A stretch of DNA of 35,615 nt from Candidatus Nomurabacteria bacterium (GTDB lineage Bacteria > Patescibacteriota > Minisyncoccia > Phycocordibacterales > UBA9973): positions 1 to 35,615 of the forward strand of contig JAPLXQ010000009.1 of assembly GCA_026395995.1 (NCBI GenBank). Direction: 5' to 3'. The notes under the pieces were generated by a model. That model worked only from the letters and a program-made list of their open reading frames with translations. It did no database searches and was not told where the DNA came from. Position 1 is the stretch's first letter. Every line of letters starts with the position of its first letter. Positions 9,213 to 18,791 of this stretch are shown one piece after another. The position numbers and the translations under genes were made by a program.

Positions 9213-9299
9213 CAGTTATTTTGTATTTAATTTTTACAAAGAAAATCTGTCCTTGTGACAGGAGCCGATATAAGGAATCGGTTTCTTTACCTATTTAAT

Positions 9300-9328
9300 A
9301 GTATACACCCTTTAACGTAAAAAGTCAA
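9300..9328 (-). promoter_or_regulatory. Sigma70-like promoter for the 8571-9212 gene
   Basis: Minus strand TTGACT - 17 nt - TATACT. Confidence 0.8.
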
Positions 9329-9359
9329 GGTATAAAATACCTTATTTTATAAGGTAAAA

Positions 9360-10523
9360 CTATTCTTTAATACCTCCGCCCAGACAGACATCTCCATCGT
9401 AAAATACTATGGATTGTCCTGGGGCGACTAGGATTTCTTTTTCAAAAGAAACTATAGCTATACTGTTTTTAATATTAGATAATTTACAATTCAAAAACTC
9501 CCCATGATAGCGGACTTGAGCTTGGTAAATTTTACCTTCTTCTGGTATTTGTGAAATCCAATTCACAGAAATCAAAGGAAAGGAAAAGTGTTGTTGAGAA
9601 AAGCCTTGCGCAGCGCGACTGGCGCGAGCAGAGAAATTTCCTAGCAAGGAAATATTTGTGCTTTTTGAGGCAACACTTTTCTTTTCCGATACTATTAAAA
9701 TATTATTTTTTATATCTTTTTCGACAACATAATAAGCACTGTCATTATTCCCCTTTTTAGTAATTGTAAAACCATGTCTTTCACCGAGTGTGTAAAAAAC
9801 AGCTCCGTCATGGTAACCAATCTCTTCTCCTTTTTCATTTAATACCTTACCTTGTTCTGACTTTATATAATGTTTCAAAAATACTTTTATATCTACAGCA
9901 CCGAGAAAACAAATTCCCTGACTATCTTTCTTCTCTGCTACTGGAAGCTTGAATTTCTTTGCTAATTTTCGAACCTCTGGTTTCGGTAAATGGCCCACAG
10001 GAAACATAACATGTTTAATCTGTTCAGGAGTTAAAGTCCAAAGAAAATAACTTTGATCTTTCATCGGATCATTACCTTTCAATAAAGAATTATTTTTATT
10101 TTGCGCATAATGTCCTGTTGCAACAAAGTCTGCGCCCATAGAAAGTGCTTTTTTTAGAAAGGCTCCGAATTTAACTTCACGATTACACATCACATCTGGA
10201 TTTGGAGTTCGTCCTTTTTTATATTCAGAAATCATATAGTCTGCTACACCTTCTTTGTATTCTTTTTCAAAATCAAAAGTTAGGAATGGGATGTCTAAAT
10301 GCGCCGCGACGCGCATAGCGTCGCGGCGCTCATCTTCCTCTGTACACACTAAAAAATCCGGGTGCCAAGTCTTTATAAAGACTCCTACCACGTCATAACC
10401 TTGATCCTTTAGTAATGCCGCTGTGACAGAGCTATCTACCCCTCCAGACATACCTACAAATACGGTTCGGCGTTTCTCACCGCGAGCTGTTTTATTCTTA
10501 TTTTTATTAGTTTTTTTAACCAC
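9360..10523 (-). CDS. mnmA: tRNA-specific 2-thiouridylase MnmA
   Basis: GMSGGVDSSVTAALLKDQGYDVVGVFIKTW; NPDVMCNREVKFGAFL; DQSYFLWTL; SQGICFLG. Confidence 0.97.
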   Translation of the reverse strand: MVKKTNKNKNKTARGEKRRTVFVGMSGGVDSSVTAALLKDQGYDVVGVFIKTWHPDFLVCTEEDERRDAMRVAAHLDIPFLTFDFEKEYKEGVADYMISEYKKGRTPNPDVMCNREVKFGAFLKKALSMGADFVATGHYAQNKNNSLLKGNDPMKDQSYFLWTLTPEQIKHVMFPVGHLPKPEVRKLAKKFKLPVAEKKDSQGICFLGAVDIKVFLKHYIKSEQGKVLNEKGEEIGYHDGAVFYTLGERHGFTITKKGNNDSAYYVVEKDIKNNILIVSEKKSVASKSTNISLLGNFSARASRAAQGFSQQHFSFPLISVNWISQIPEEGKIYQAQVRYHGEFLNCKLSNIKNSIAIVSFEKEILVAPGQSIVFYDGDVCLGGGIKE

Positions 10524-10532
10524 GATTATATA

Positions 10533-11069
10533 TTACAAACTAAGTAGTTTTTTGTAAAGCTCAAAAGTTGCACGAGCATCTGATAATCCAGTGTGAACAT
10601 TTTCATTTATTATTCCAAAATATTTACACATTTCACGAAGAGAAAAATGCTCAAAAGTTTCATCACCATGAAATTTCTCCCAAGCCATAGATATAGTATC
10701 GAGCTTGTGATAATGAAAAGTATTTTCTACTTTTGTTTTCAAAAAATTATATTCCAAAAAAGCAGAATCGAAAGAGACATTTTGTCCTACCATAATACAA
10801 TTTTTTACCTTTTCAGAAAGTATTTTTAAGGCTTCAGGTAATGTATAAGCGAAAGCCCAATCTTCTTCATTATATTTATTTACTTTTAGTGCTATCTTAT
10901 CAGCATTTTCTATATGCTCTGGTTTTATTTTCAATTCAAATTCTTCTATTATCTCCATATTTGGAGCGACAATTACACAACCAATCTGAATAATTTCATG
11001 ACGCATAACATCAAGTCCTGTAGTTTCTATATCAATAAAAGCTAAATTATGTTTTCGCATATAATACAA
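10533..11069 (-). CDS. DnaQ-like 3'-5' exonuclease (DNA polymerase III epsilon family)
   Basis: FIDIETTGLD (Exo I), VGQNVSFDSAFL (Exo II), HTGLSDARAT (Exo III). Confidence 0.9.
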   Translation of the reverse strand: MYYMRKHNLAFIDIETTGLDVMRHEIIQIGCVIVAPNMEIIEEFELKIKPEHIENADKIALKVNKYNEEDWAFAYTLPEALKILSEKVKNCIMVGQNVSFDSAFLEYNFLKTKVENTFHYHKLDTISMAWEKFHGDETFEHFSLREMCKYFGIINENVHTGLSDARATFELYKKLLSL

Positions 11070-11074
11070 ATAAA

Positions 11075-11986
11075 TTACTGAGTTAAATATTTTTTTATAT
11101 TTGCTCTATGCTCAGCAAAAGTTTTTGCATAATGAATATTTCCATTTTTATCATGTAAATAAAATAAATACACAGAAGGAGTGGGATGAATTGCAGATTT
11201 TATAGTTTCTATTCCAGGATTTGAAATCGGATGATCTGGTAAGCCTTTATTTTTATAAGTCCACATATCTGCATCTACTTGAAGAGGTATACTTTTATTG
11301 ATTCGATTCCATAAAATCCCCGCAATGACACTACGATCACTATCTCCTTTTGCTTCACCTTCTACAATAGACGCCATGGTGATAATTTGATTCAAAGTTT
11401 TTCCTGAAGAATTTATTTCTGATAATAATGGATTTATTTTCTTTAAAAAATTGTCATGCATCATTTTATAAACATATTCAGCTTTGGCACTAGGAAAGAA
11501 AAAATAAGTGTCTGGAAAAAGATAACCTTCTTTGTCTTTAGTTAAAGTAATAAAAATATTTTTATCAAAATTAACCAACTTTGGAGAAATAGTATTGATA
11601 ATATCATTAATATTAAAACCTTCTGGAATTGTTATTTTTACTTCTTGTATTCCCCTATCCACTTTTACAATTCTACGAGCAACTTCAAAAACAGATATTT
11701 TTTCATTAAAAATATAGTCTCCTGGTAAAATTCTTTTTTCTCCGCCGTCTAAAATAGCCAAGGATTCAAAAACAGTACGAGATCTGATAACATTTTGATT
11801 TTTTAATTCTCGAGACAAGCTTCGAAGACTTGCACCTTGCTCTACTGTAATTATTTTACCAATTGGAAAATTTGAAGTTGGAGATATTAAAAAATGATAA
11901 CCTAAAAATACTATTAAGATAACAGAAAAAACATAATAAGAAGAATAGTGTATTTTTGTTTTTTCTTCCACAATAATAGGTTCCAT
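11075..11986 (-). CDS. mltG: Endolytic murein transglycosylase MltG
   Basis: EGYLFPDTYFF, MASIVEGEAKGDSDRSVIAGILWNR, PISNPGIETIKSAIHPTPSVYLFYL. Confidence 0.95.
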   Translation of the reverse strand: MEPIIVEEKTKIHYSSYYVFSVILIVFLGYHFLISPTSNFPIGKIITVEQGASLRSLSRELKNQNVIRSRTVFESLAILDGGEKRILPGDYIFNEKISVFEVARRIVKVDRGIQEVKITIPEGFNINDIINTISPKLVNFDKNIFITLTKDKEGYLFPDTYFFFPSAKAEYVYKMMHDNFLKKINPLLSEINSSGKTLNQIITMASIVEGEAKGDSDRSVIAGILWNRINKSIPLQVDADMWTYKNKGLPDHPISNPGIETIKSAIHPTPSVYLFYLHDKNGNIHYAKTFAEHRANIKKYLTQ

Positions 11987-11989
11987 AGA

Positions 11990-13267
11990 TTATATAGGTA
12001 AGTTTGATGGTGGAGAAGCTTGCTTTGACTCGACACGCTCCAAACCTGGAACTTTGAGGATTTGTCCTGGGAAATGCCATATTGTTGCCAACTCTTCTGT
12101 ATTTAATACAAAAGTATTTGGTTGATTGTATTTTTTTACAAACATTGAAAAAGGAAATGGTAATTTCTTTTGACGAAGTGGCATATAAAAGAAAGCTCTT
12201 TCTCTATAAGCTTCTAAAAAAGCGTTCGTGAAATCTCTTCTAGTCTTGTCACTAATAAACAATCTATTACCTTGAAATATTTGGAAAAAAGTAGCCAAGC
12301 CTGAACCATTGGTACGAGCAAAACTATTTAAATGCGGTGCATCATATTGACGAAAAATTAGACGTAAGCTTTTTTTATTATTACCATCACTGACTTCTTT
12401 TTTAGCAACATAACAAAGACGAATACCTGTCTCAAAAGTAAGCTTTGTGACTTTTTGAGTAATGGCTGGAATAATATCTTTTTGCCATGGACTAGGAGTT
12501 ATATTTTTTATCTTATTTTCATTTACATTAGTAAAATCCTTAGTCATTTTTGAAATTTCATTTTCAGCTTCTTTCATTAAATTATGCTCATCAAAATATG
12601 TACCAATAGTGTGGTATTTTTTATCACTTGCCCTAATCACTATTTGTAACCACATCTGCTCACCTTTTTGGATTGAACCAAAAAGCTCTATGATTGGTGA
12701 AAGTGGGTCGACTTTAAATTCTTCTTTTGGATCTTTATCAAGACCAAAATCTACATAGGTTTTAATAGGATAGACATCGGGCTTCGTCAATTTCCATTCA
12801 CAACCCCAAAAATCCCATCCACTATCTCCTCCTACAGACGGTACAGCCAAAGTATAATCATCGACTTCTTTTATCTGAGCCTGAGGATACTGTGCATACA
12901 TTTGAGTTTCGACTAAACTTTTTAAACGTGAAGGAATACGAACATAAAAATGAACCTGTCCATCAATAGAGACAATTTCCAAAGAAAACCATAGACGCAC
13001 AGCGCCTTTCCAATATTGTGACCTTCTGTCTTTACCAGCTATTTGATACAAAGAATTAGTCAAAAAAAGCTCCATCGCTTTTGGAGACCTCAAAACATCT
13101 CTCGGAGGTATTACCTCAAGAACAATCCACTTAATTCCAGAAATCCATTCTGTTTTGACATAATGTTTCCAGACAGTCCAAGCAATATAGCCCAAAAGCA
13201 TAGTCACCCCAATTGGTAAAATAAATAGAAAAATATTATAAAAAAAGTTCCCTAATATATTTGTCAT
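11990..13267 (-). CDS. hypothetical membrane protein (425 aa)
   Basis: N-terminal TM helix and long intact ORF; looks like a conserved CPR membrane protein, family not confirmed. Confidence 0.75.
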   Translation of the reverse strand: MTNILGNFFYNIFLFILPIGVTMLLGYIAWTVWKHYVKTEWISGIKWIVLEVIPPRDVLRSPKAMELFLTNSLYQIAGKDRRSQYWKGAVRLWFSLEIVSIDGQVHFYVRIPSRLKSLVETQMYAQYPQAQIKEVDDYTLAVPSVGGDSGWDFWGCEWKLTKPDVYPIKTYVDFGLDKDPKEEFKVDPLSPIIELFGSIQKGEQMWLQIVIRASDKKYHTIGTYFDEHNLMKEAENEISKMTKDFTNVNENKIKNITPSPWQKDIIPAITQKVTKLTFETGIRLCYVAKKEVSDGNNKKSLRLIFRQYDAPHLNSFARTNGSGLATFFQIFQGNRLFISDKTRRDFTNAFLEAYRERAFFYMPLRQKKLPFPFSMFVKKYNQPNTFVLNTEELATIWHFPGQILKVPGLERVESKQASPPSNLPI

Positions 13268-13283
13268 TAATCTTATTGTAATA

Positions 13284-13319
13284 TAAAAAAACCAAAAACG
13301 AAAGGTTTTTGGTTTTTTT
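13284..13319. terminator. Hairpin terminator
   Basis: AACCAAAAAC GAAA G-GTTTTTGGTT with flanking A/T runs. Confidence 0.8.
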
Positions 13320-13337
13320 ATATTTAACTATAGTGAT

Positions 13338-13439
13338 CTAATGATTTTGAGTAAATAAGCCTATTAGGACTGCTACGATGAGTAATCCGATAATAATCAT
13401 AAGAACATGTATCATACCCTTATTATAATTATTTTTCAT
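13338..13439 (-). CDS. Small single-TM protein (33 aa), not in the ORF track
   Basis: Own translation MKNNYNKGMIHVLMIIIGLLIVAVLIGLFTQNH*; begins 5 nt after the upstream gene's stop codon. Confidence 0.5.
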   Translation of the reverse strand: MKNNYNKGMIHVLMIIIGLLIVAVLIGLFTQNH

Positions 13440-13443
13440 AGAT

Positions 13444-14490
13444 TTAGACTGTTGTATAAAGACCATTTTTATTCTTTTTAAAGAATTTTGGATTTTGTAA
13501 GTTGACTAAGATAGTATTTTTTTTGAAATATCTTTCTTTCATTACTTTTTCTACTACGTCTTCTTTGGATAAAGGTCCATCTTTTTTCAAAATATCTTTG
13601 ATGACTTCACGTGCGATACCTGTCTTGTATCCCCATTCAGCCAAAGCGTACATTCCACGTCCAACTAGTACAAATCTTGAGTCTTTAATAAGTTCATTGT
13701 GACAAGTAGCATAATGAGTCTTTTTTCCAAAAGTAGTAGTGATAGCATCGGCTACTTCTTTGAAATGCATTGGTTCACCATTTTTACGCATTACTAGAAA
13801 AGCATAATCTTTTACTCCACGAGTACGTACATTTGGAGATGAAGCACGTCCCCATTCACCTAGAGGATTCTTTCCGACTTTCTTTGACATTGAAAGCCAA
13901 CGACGGGCAACCTCTTCATTTCTGTATTTTTCTGAAACATCTTTTAGATTATCTAAAAACATTTTTATCATTTCAGTTTCAGGAATGAGGTCTTGATCAT
14001 TCATACCAGAAAAAAGTTTTTTCAAAGAATCATGAACTTTGTCTACTACTTCATCATCAATACTCCAGCGAACATGAAAATGATCATCTTCACGGTGCTT
14101 TTTGAAAGCATCACCAAGTACTAAATAAAAATGTATATGATTTTGAGTTGATTTGTCTTTTGAGATACTAGGAAGCAAATCATGTTCAGCAACAATAGAA
14201 CCAAAAGAACTCATTATTTGTTTTAATTCATCAAAAACTCCTTGTTCAGATTTAAAACCTTCTCCTTTTTTAATAGACATAATGGCTGCATCTTCTATCT
14301 GACGAACTCTTTCACGAGTTATGCCATATTTTTTTCCGATTTCTTCAAGAGTTTTTTTCTCAGCATCAGTAGTCAAACCAAAACGATTCATGATGACATC
14401 GCTAGCTCTGTCTTGAAGATGTGATGTTATTTTTTTTGTAACTTGTTTTGGTTTAAATGATATTGTTGCCATATTTTTTTCTTTTCTCAT
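13444..14490 (-). CDS. Sigma-70 region 4-like HTH protein with C-terminal HARE-HTH-like domains
   Basis: LEEIGKKYGITRERVRQIEDAA is a region 4 helix-turn-helix signature; C-terminus has two HARE-HTH-like stretches. Start may be MATISF at 14472. Confidence 0.85.
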   Translation of the reverse strand: MRKEKNMATISFKPKQVTKKITSHLQDRASDVIMNRFGLTTDAEKKTLEEIGKKYGITRERVRQIEDAAIMSIKKGEGFKSEQGVFDELKQIMSSFGSIVAEHDLLPSISKDKSTQNHIHFYLVLGDAFKKHREDDHFHVRWSIDDEVVDKVHDSLKKLFSGMNDQDLIPETEMIKMFLDNLKDVSEKYRNEEVARRWLSMSKKVGKNPLGEWGRASSPNVRTRGVKDYAFLVMRKNGEPMHFKEVADAITTTFGKKTHYATCHNELIKDSRFVLVGRGMYALAEWGYKTGIAREVIKDILKKDGPLSKEDVVEKVMKERYFKKNTILVNLQNPKFFKKNKNGLYTTV

Positions 14491-14544
14491 TATTTAGAGA
14501 AAAAATTATTTTTTAAAAATTAATAATAAATTGTTTATATACTT

Positions 14545-14575
14545 ATTATACACACCTTTGACTCAAAGTCAAAGG
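14545..14575 (-). promoter_or_regulatory. Promoter with palindrome over the -35 box
   Basis: Minus strand TTGACT-16 nt-TATAAT; inverted repeat CCTTTGACT-CAA-AGTCAAAGG at 14555-14575. Confidence 0.7.
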
Positions 14576-14593
14576 TATTACACAAAACATAGA

Positions 14594-16402
14594 CTAAGCT
14601 TTACGAACAGCTTTAATTCTATCCATTTCAGTCAAAAACTTCTTACGTAAACGAACACTTTTTGGAGTGATTTCTAAATATTCATCACCACTCATTATTT
14701 CCAATCCACGTTCAATACTAAGGGTAAATGGAGGACGAACAACGATTGCTTCATCAGTTCCTGATGCACGCATGTTTGTAAGTTGTTTTCCTTTTGTAGG
14801 GTTTACAGCCATATCCTCACCTTTGAGAACATTACCGACTACCATACCTTCATACACCTCTGTACCGTGATCTATATACATAATACCACGTTCTTGTAAA
14901 TTTGCAAGTGAGAAAGCTACAGCCTTTCCAGCGACCATAGATGTCATAGAACCATATTCTCTTTTCTTTACTTCTCCAGCATATGATTTAAAACCAATAA
15001 CCAATGAAGACATTATTCCCTCACCTTTTGTATCGATAATAAATTCTCCACGGTAACCCAAAAGTCCACGAGTAGGTATTTCAAAAGCAATTCTTTGAAT
15101 ACGTCCCTTGGAAGTCATATCTTTCATGACTCCACGGCGCTTACCAATTTTCTCGATAACACTTCCAGAAAATTCTTCTGGCACATCAATAACCAATTCT
15201 TCATATGGTTCTGTCTTTTGACCATTTTCTTCTTTAATAATTACTTCTGGTTGAGAAACCTGTAATTCAAAACCTTCACGGCGCATATTTTCTAACAAAA
15301 CAGCTACATGTAATTCTCCACGTCCATAAACTTTAAAGAAAGATGGGCCAGAATTTGTAGTACCTTGGTCTGGAGAAAAATCTACCTTGAGTCCGACGTT
15401 GATTTCGAGTTCTTTTTCAAGACGTTCTTTGATTTGACGAGATGTAACAAATTTTCCTTCTTTACCTGCAAATGGAGAATCATTTACTAAAAAGTTCAAA
15501 GAGATTGTAGGTTCATCGATTGCAATTGTCGGAAGTTCTTGAGTATTTGCATCAAGACAAATAGTCTCTCCAATATAAATATCTGGAATACCTGAAAGCA
15601 TGACAATATCGCCAGAATTGGCTTCTTGAATTTCTTTTCGAGCAATACCTTCAAAAGAAAAAAGTTTTGTAATTTTTCCTGTACGAGTACCGTGTACACC
15701 TTTGACAGTGACAGTACCTCCTGAAGTTATTTTTCCTCCATAGACACGAGCGATAGCCATACGTCCTAAGAAATTGTCATAGCCCAAATTGAATACTTGA
15801 GCCAATGCTGGTTCAGCATCATGACCGGAAGCTTGTGGGACACTTGCTAAAATTAAATCTAAAAGTGGTGAAAGATCAGCAGCACGACTTCCTAAATCCA
15901 TAGTCGCCCAACCTTCACGCCCAACTGCATAAATAGTCTTGAAATCTGCCTGTTCATCTGTCGCACCAAGCTCAAAGAAAAGCTCAAGAACTTCTTCATG
16001 CACACGGTGAGCGTCGGCTGCTGGCTTGTCGATTTTATTTATTACTACTATTGGTTTTAAACCAAGCTCTAAAGACTTTTTCAATACGAAACGAGTTTGT
16101 GGCATAGGTCCTTCGACAGCATCTACAAGGAGTAAAACAGAGTCGATAGCACGAAGAACACGCTCGACTTCGGATCCGAAGTCAGCGTGGCCTGGTGTGT
16201 CCACAATGTTGATCTTTGTATTTTTGTAATAGATAGAAGTATTTTTTGAGTAGATAGTAATACCACGCTCTTTTTCAATATCGTTTGAGTCCATTGATAT
16301 TCCTTCTGTTTGTAATCCACCATTTTGCTTCATCAAAGCATCGGTCAGAGTTGTCTTTCCGTGGTCGACGTGTGCGATGATTGCGATGTTTCGTATTTCC
16401 AT
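14594..16402 (-). CDS. typA: Translational GTPase TypA/BipA
   Basis: [31 protein letters not shown]; full-length BipA architecture. Confidence 0.97.
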   Translation of the reverse strand: MEIRNIAIIAHVDHGKTTLTDALMKQNGGLQTEGISMDSNDIEKERGITIYSKNTSIYYKNTKINIVDTPGHADFGSEVERVLRAIDSVLLLVDAVEGPMPQTRFVLKKSLELGLKPIVVINKIDKPAADAHRVHEEVLELFFELGATDEQADFKTIYAVGREGWATMDLGSRAADLSPLLDLILASVPQASGHDAEPALAQVFNLGYDNFLGRMAIARVYGGKITSGGTVTVKGVHGTRTGKITKLFSFEGIARKEIQEANSGDIVMLSGIPDIYIGETICLDANTQELPTIAIDEPTISLNFLVNDSPFAGKEGKFVTSRQIKERLEKELEINVGLKVDFSPDQGTTNSGPSFFKVYGRGELHVAVLLENMRREGFELQVSQPEVIIKEENGQKTEPYEELVIDVPEEFSGSVIEKIGKRRGVMKDMTSKGRIQRIAFEIPTRGLLGYRGEFIIDTKGEGIMSSLVIGFKSYAGEVKKREYGSMTSMVAGKAVAFSLANLQERGIMYIDHGTEVYEGMVVGNVLKGEDMAVNPTKGKQLTNMRASGTDEAIVVRPPFTLSIERGLEIMSGDEYLEITPKSVRLRKKFLTEMDRIKAVRKA

Positions 16403-16556
16403 AATTGATTTAAAATTAACTAATAAATAATAATTGTATAAACAAAAAAAGCCGACGGGCTAATGTCATAATAATAACACACAAACATTTTAAATGCAAA
16501 GAAAAAAGAGTAACCATTTGGCTACTCTTTTATTTTGACTTCTGAAGAAGATTTAA

Positions 16557-16904
16557 CTATGCTACCTGCTTTTCAAACAAATGATTTATTATTTGTTCTT
16601 TGATTATCTCACTTTTTTCTTTTCCAATAATATCTTTTATACTTTGTGTTTGTGTACACATAATTCTAGTATCATTTTCTGAAACACGATTTTCCTCAAA
16701 CAAAGATACAAAAGATAAATAATTATCGTACGGATCTTCAATAAAAAAAGGAGACAAACGCTGCTCTTCAATATGAATACCAAACATATAATTAAAGTAA
16801 TTTTCTTCCTCACAATAGATGAAGTCATTAAAATAATCATCTTCATGTTCAAGAATAAGATTATTTTTATTCTCATTTTCTTCAGTTCTAGAATATTTTT
16901 GCAT
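16557..16904 (-). CDS. hypothetical protein (115 aa)
   Basis: ORF with strong upstream promoter; acidic protein, no family recognised. Confidence 0.6.
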   Translation of the reverse strand: MQKYSRTEENENKNNLILEHEDDYFNDFIYCEEENYFNYMFGIHIEEQRLSPFFIEDPYDNYLSFVSLFEENRVSENDTRIMCTQTQSIKDIIGKEKSEIIKEQIINHLFEKQVA

Positions 16905-16983
16905 AATATTAAATTTTAAGTTAAAAATTAAAGTAAATTTCGGGACTTTTTAACCAAGAACAAGGCTAATCTGACTTGTGTAC

Positions 16984-17013
16984 AGTATAGCATACTATAT
17001 ACCTATTTGTCAA
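16984..17013 (-). promoter_or_regulatory. Sigma70-like promoter for the 16557-16904 gene
   Basis: Minus strand TTGACA - 18 nt - TATACT. Confidence 0.75.
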
Positions 17014-17046
17014 TAGATATAAAACCTTATAAAATAAAGGTAAAAA

Positions 17047-18150
17047 CTAGAAAAGCTTTACAATATCATGATAGGTCACCACGAGCATGAGGAGCATTAG
17101 GAGGCCGAAGCCGATGAGGTTGGCATAATTTGCAAACTTTGGATTGATACGTGAACCTTTGATTTTTTCTACGAGAAGGAAAAGAAGTCTTCCACCATCG
17201 AGAGCTGGAAATGGAAAGAGATTGATGACGGCAAGATTCACAGAGATCATTGCAGCGAAAGAGATAAGATATGCGAAACCAAAACCTTTGTATGCATCCC
17301 CTACTGCGCCGACGAGCCCGACAGGACCAGAGACATCAGAGAAATTCGCCTTACCGACGACGCTATTTTTTATAAGACTGAGTAATCCTACGACAGTATC
17401 TTTTGTGACCGTACAATCAAATTTCAAACCTTCCCAAATAGCAGAGAAGAAAGGCAATTTCAAAATGCCGATAGTATCCATTGCTATACCGATAGTAGCA
17501 TTTGTATTTCCTTTACTTATTGTCGGAGTTACTTTTATAGAACTAAAAGTATTATTTTTTCCACGAAGATAGTCGACTTCAATTTCATTTGTCGGATGTG
17601 TTTGTATAAAAGTTCGTACACTGTCTGGATTTACAGCTGAAAGTTCATCTGTACCACTAGCAAGAGAAACTATTTTATCACCCGATTTCAATCCAGCAAT
17701 TTCGGCTGGAGATTTTGGTGAGATACCGACGATCATCAAATGAACATCGGTCAATTTTTGTTCTGAAGAAATACCACTAGTCGAAGTAGGAAGTCCGGAC
17801 ATAAAACCGACAGAAAAAAGAACCCAAGCTAAAACAAAATTCATAAATATTCCAGCAAAGAGCACAATAGCTTGCTGCCAACGTGGCTTGTTTACCATGC
17901 TTCTATTTGCATCTACGCCATTCGTATTCTCCTCGTCTGGATTTTCTCCATAGATTTTTACGAAACCACCGATAGGTAAAGCATTGAAGCTATAGACTGT
18001 TTCCCCTTTTTTAAAACTCGTGATCTTTGGTGGAAAGCCGAAACCGAATTCATCTACACGAATTCCAAACTTTTTCGCAGAGAAAAAATGCCCCCATTCA
18101 TGAGCGAGAACTAAAACAAGTAAAATTATTATAAAGATAAGTATGTTCAT
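17047..18150 (-). CDS. rseP: Site-2 protease family zinc metalloprotease RseP
   Basis: LAHEWGHF (HExxH), PDZ-like region, NLFPFPALDGGRL. Confidence 0.95.
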   Translation of the reverse strand: MNILIFIIILLVLVLAHEWGHFFSAKKFGIRVDEFGFGFPPKITSFKKGETVYSFNALPIGGFVKIYGENPDEENTNGVDANRSMVNKPRWQQAIVLFAGIFMNFVLAWVLFSVGFMSGLPTSTSGISSEQKLTDVHLMIVGISPKSPAEIAGLKSGDKIVSLASGTDELSAVNPDSVRTFIQTHPTNEIEVDYLRGKNNTFSSIKVTPTISKGNTNATIGIAMDTIGILKLPFFSAIWEGLKFDCTVTKDTVVGLLSLIKNSVVGKANFSDVSGPVGLVGAVGDAYKGFGFAYLISFAAMISVNLAVINLFPFPALDGGRLLFLLVEKIKGSRINPKFANYANLIGFGLLMLLMLVVTYHDIVKLF

Positions 18151-18169
18151 ATTTTCACCCCTCCGTTCT

Positions 18170-18189
18170 GATTAAAATCAGAACACCTC
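18170..18189. repeat. Palindrome GTTCTGATTAAAATCAGAAC
   Basis: Perfect inverted repeat between frr and rseP, followed by CCTCCCCTTCGCAAGGG. Confidence 0.6.
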
Positions 18190-18211
18190 CCCTTCGCAAG
18201 GGCAGGAAAAA

Positions 18212-18763
18212 CTACCCCAGAACTTCTTTTTGTTTCTTTTCAAAAGTCGCCTCGAGAGAATTATTTGCTTCATCAATTATTTTTTGTAAATCATCCTTTG
18301 CACGAAACCTCTCATCTTCTGTCATCTTGCCGTCTTTTTCTAAAGCCTGTATTTCATCCCAAATTCTTTCGCGTTCTTTACGAACAGTGATGCGAGAATT
18401 TTCTAATCTTTCTTTTAAAACTTTTACTAAATTTTGACGAGTCTCGGTAGTGAGCTGAGGGAAAATAACTCGAAGACCCATATCATCAGATGCGACAGAA
18501 AGTCCGAGATTTGCAGTTGTGATTGCTTTTTCAATTGCTTTGATTTGTCCTTTATCCCAAGGAGCTACGCGAAGAGTTTTCACATCTTCAATACTCACAG
18601 ATGCAACGTTCTTAATCGGCTGATATGCACCATAAACTTCGACAGCCACACCGTCGAGTACGAGCGGTGAAGCACGTCCGGTGTTTAACTGTGTGTATTC
18701 CTTTGAAAGGAATTCTTCGACTTTTTTCAAGTCATTCTTAAAATTTGAAAAATTGTATTGCAT
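18212..18763 (-). CDS. frr: Ribosome recycling factor
   Basis: LNTGRASPLVLDGVAVEVYG; LRVAPWDKGQIKAIEKAI; VRKERERIWDEI. Confidence 0.97.
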   Translation of the reverse strand: MQYNFSNFKNDLKKVEEFLSKEYTQLNTGRASPLVLDGVAVEVYGAYQPIKNVASVSIEDVKTLRVAPWDKGQIKAIEKAITTANLGLSVASDDMGLRVIFPQLTTETRQNLVKVLKERLENSRITVRKERERIWDEIQALEKDGKMTEDERFRAKDDLQKIIDEANNSLEATFEKKQKEVLG

Positions 18764-18791
18764 ATAAATGTATTATATATCTTCGTTCTAT

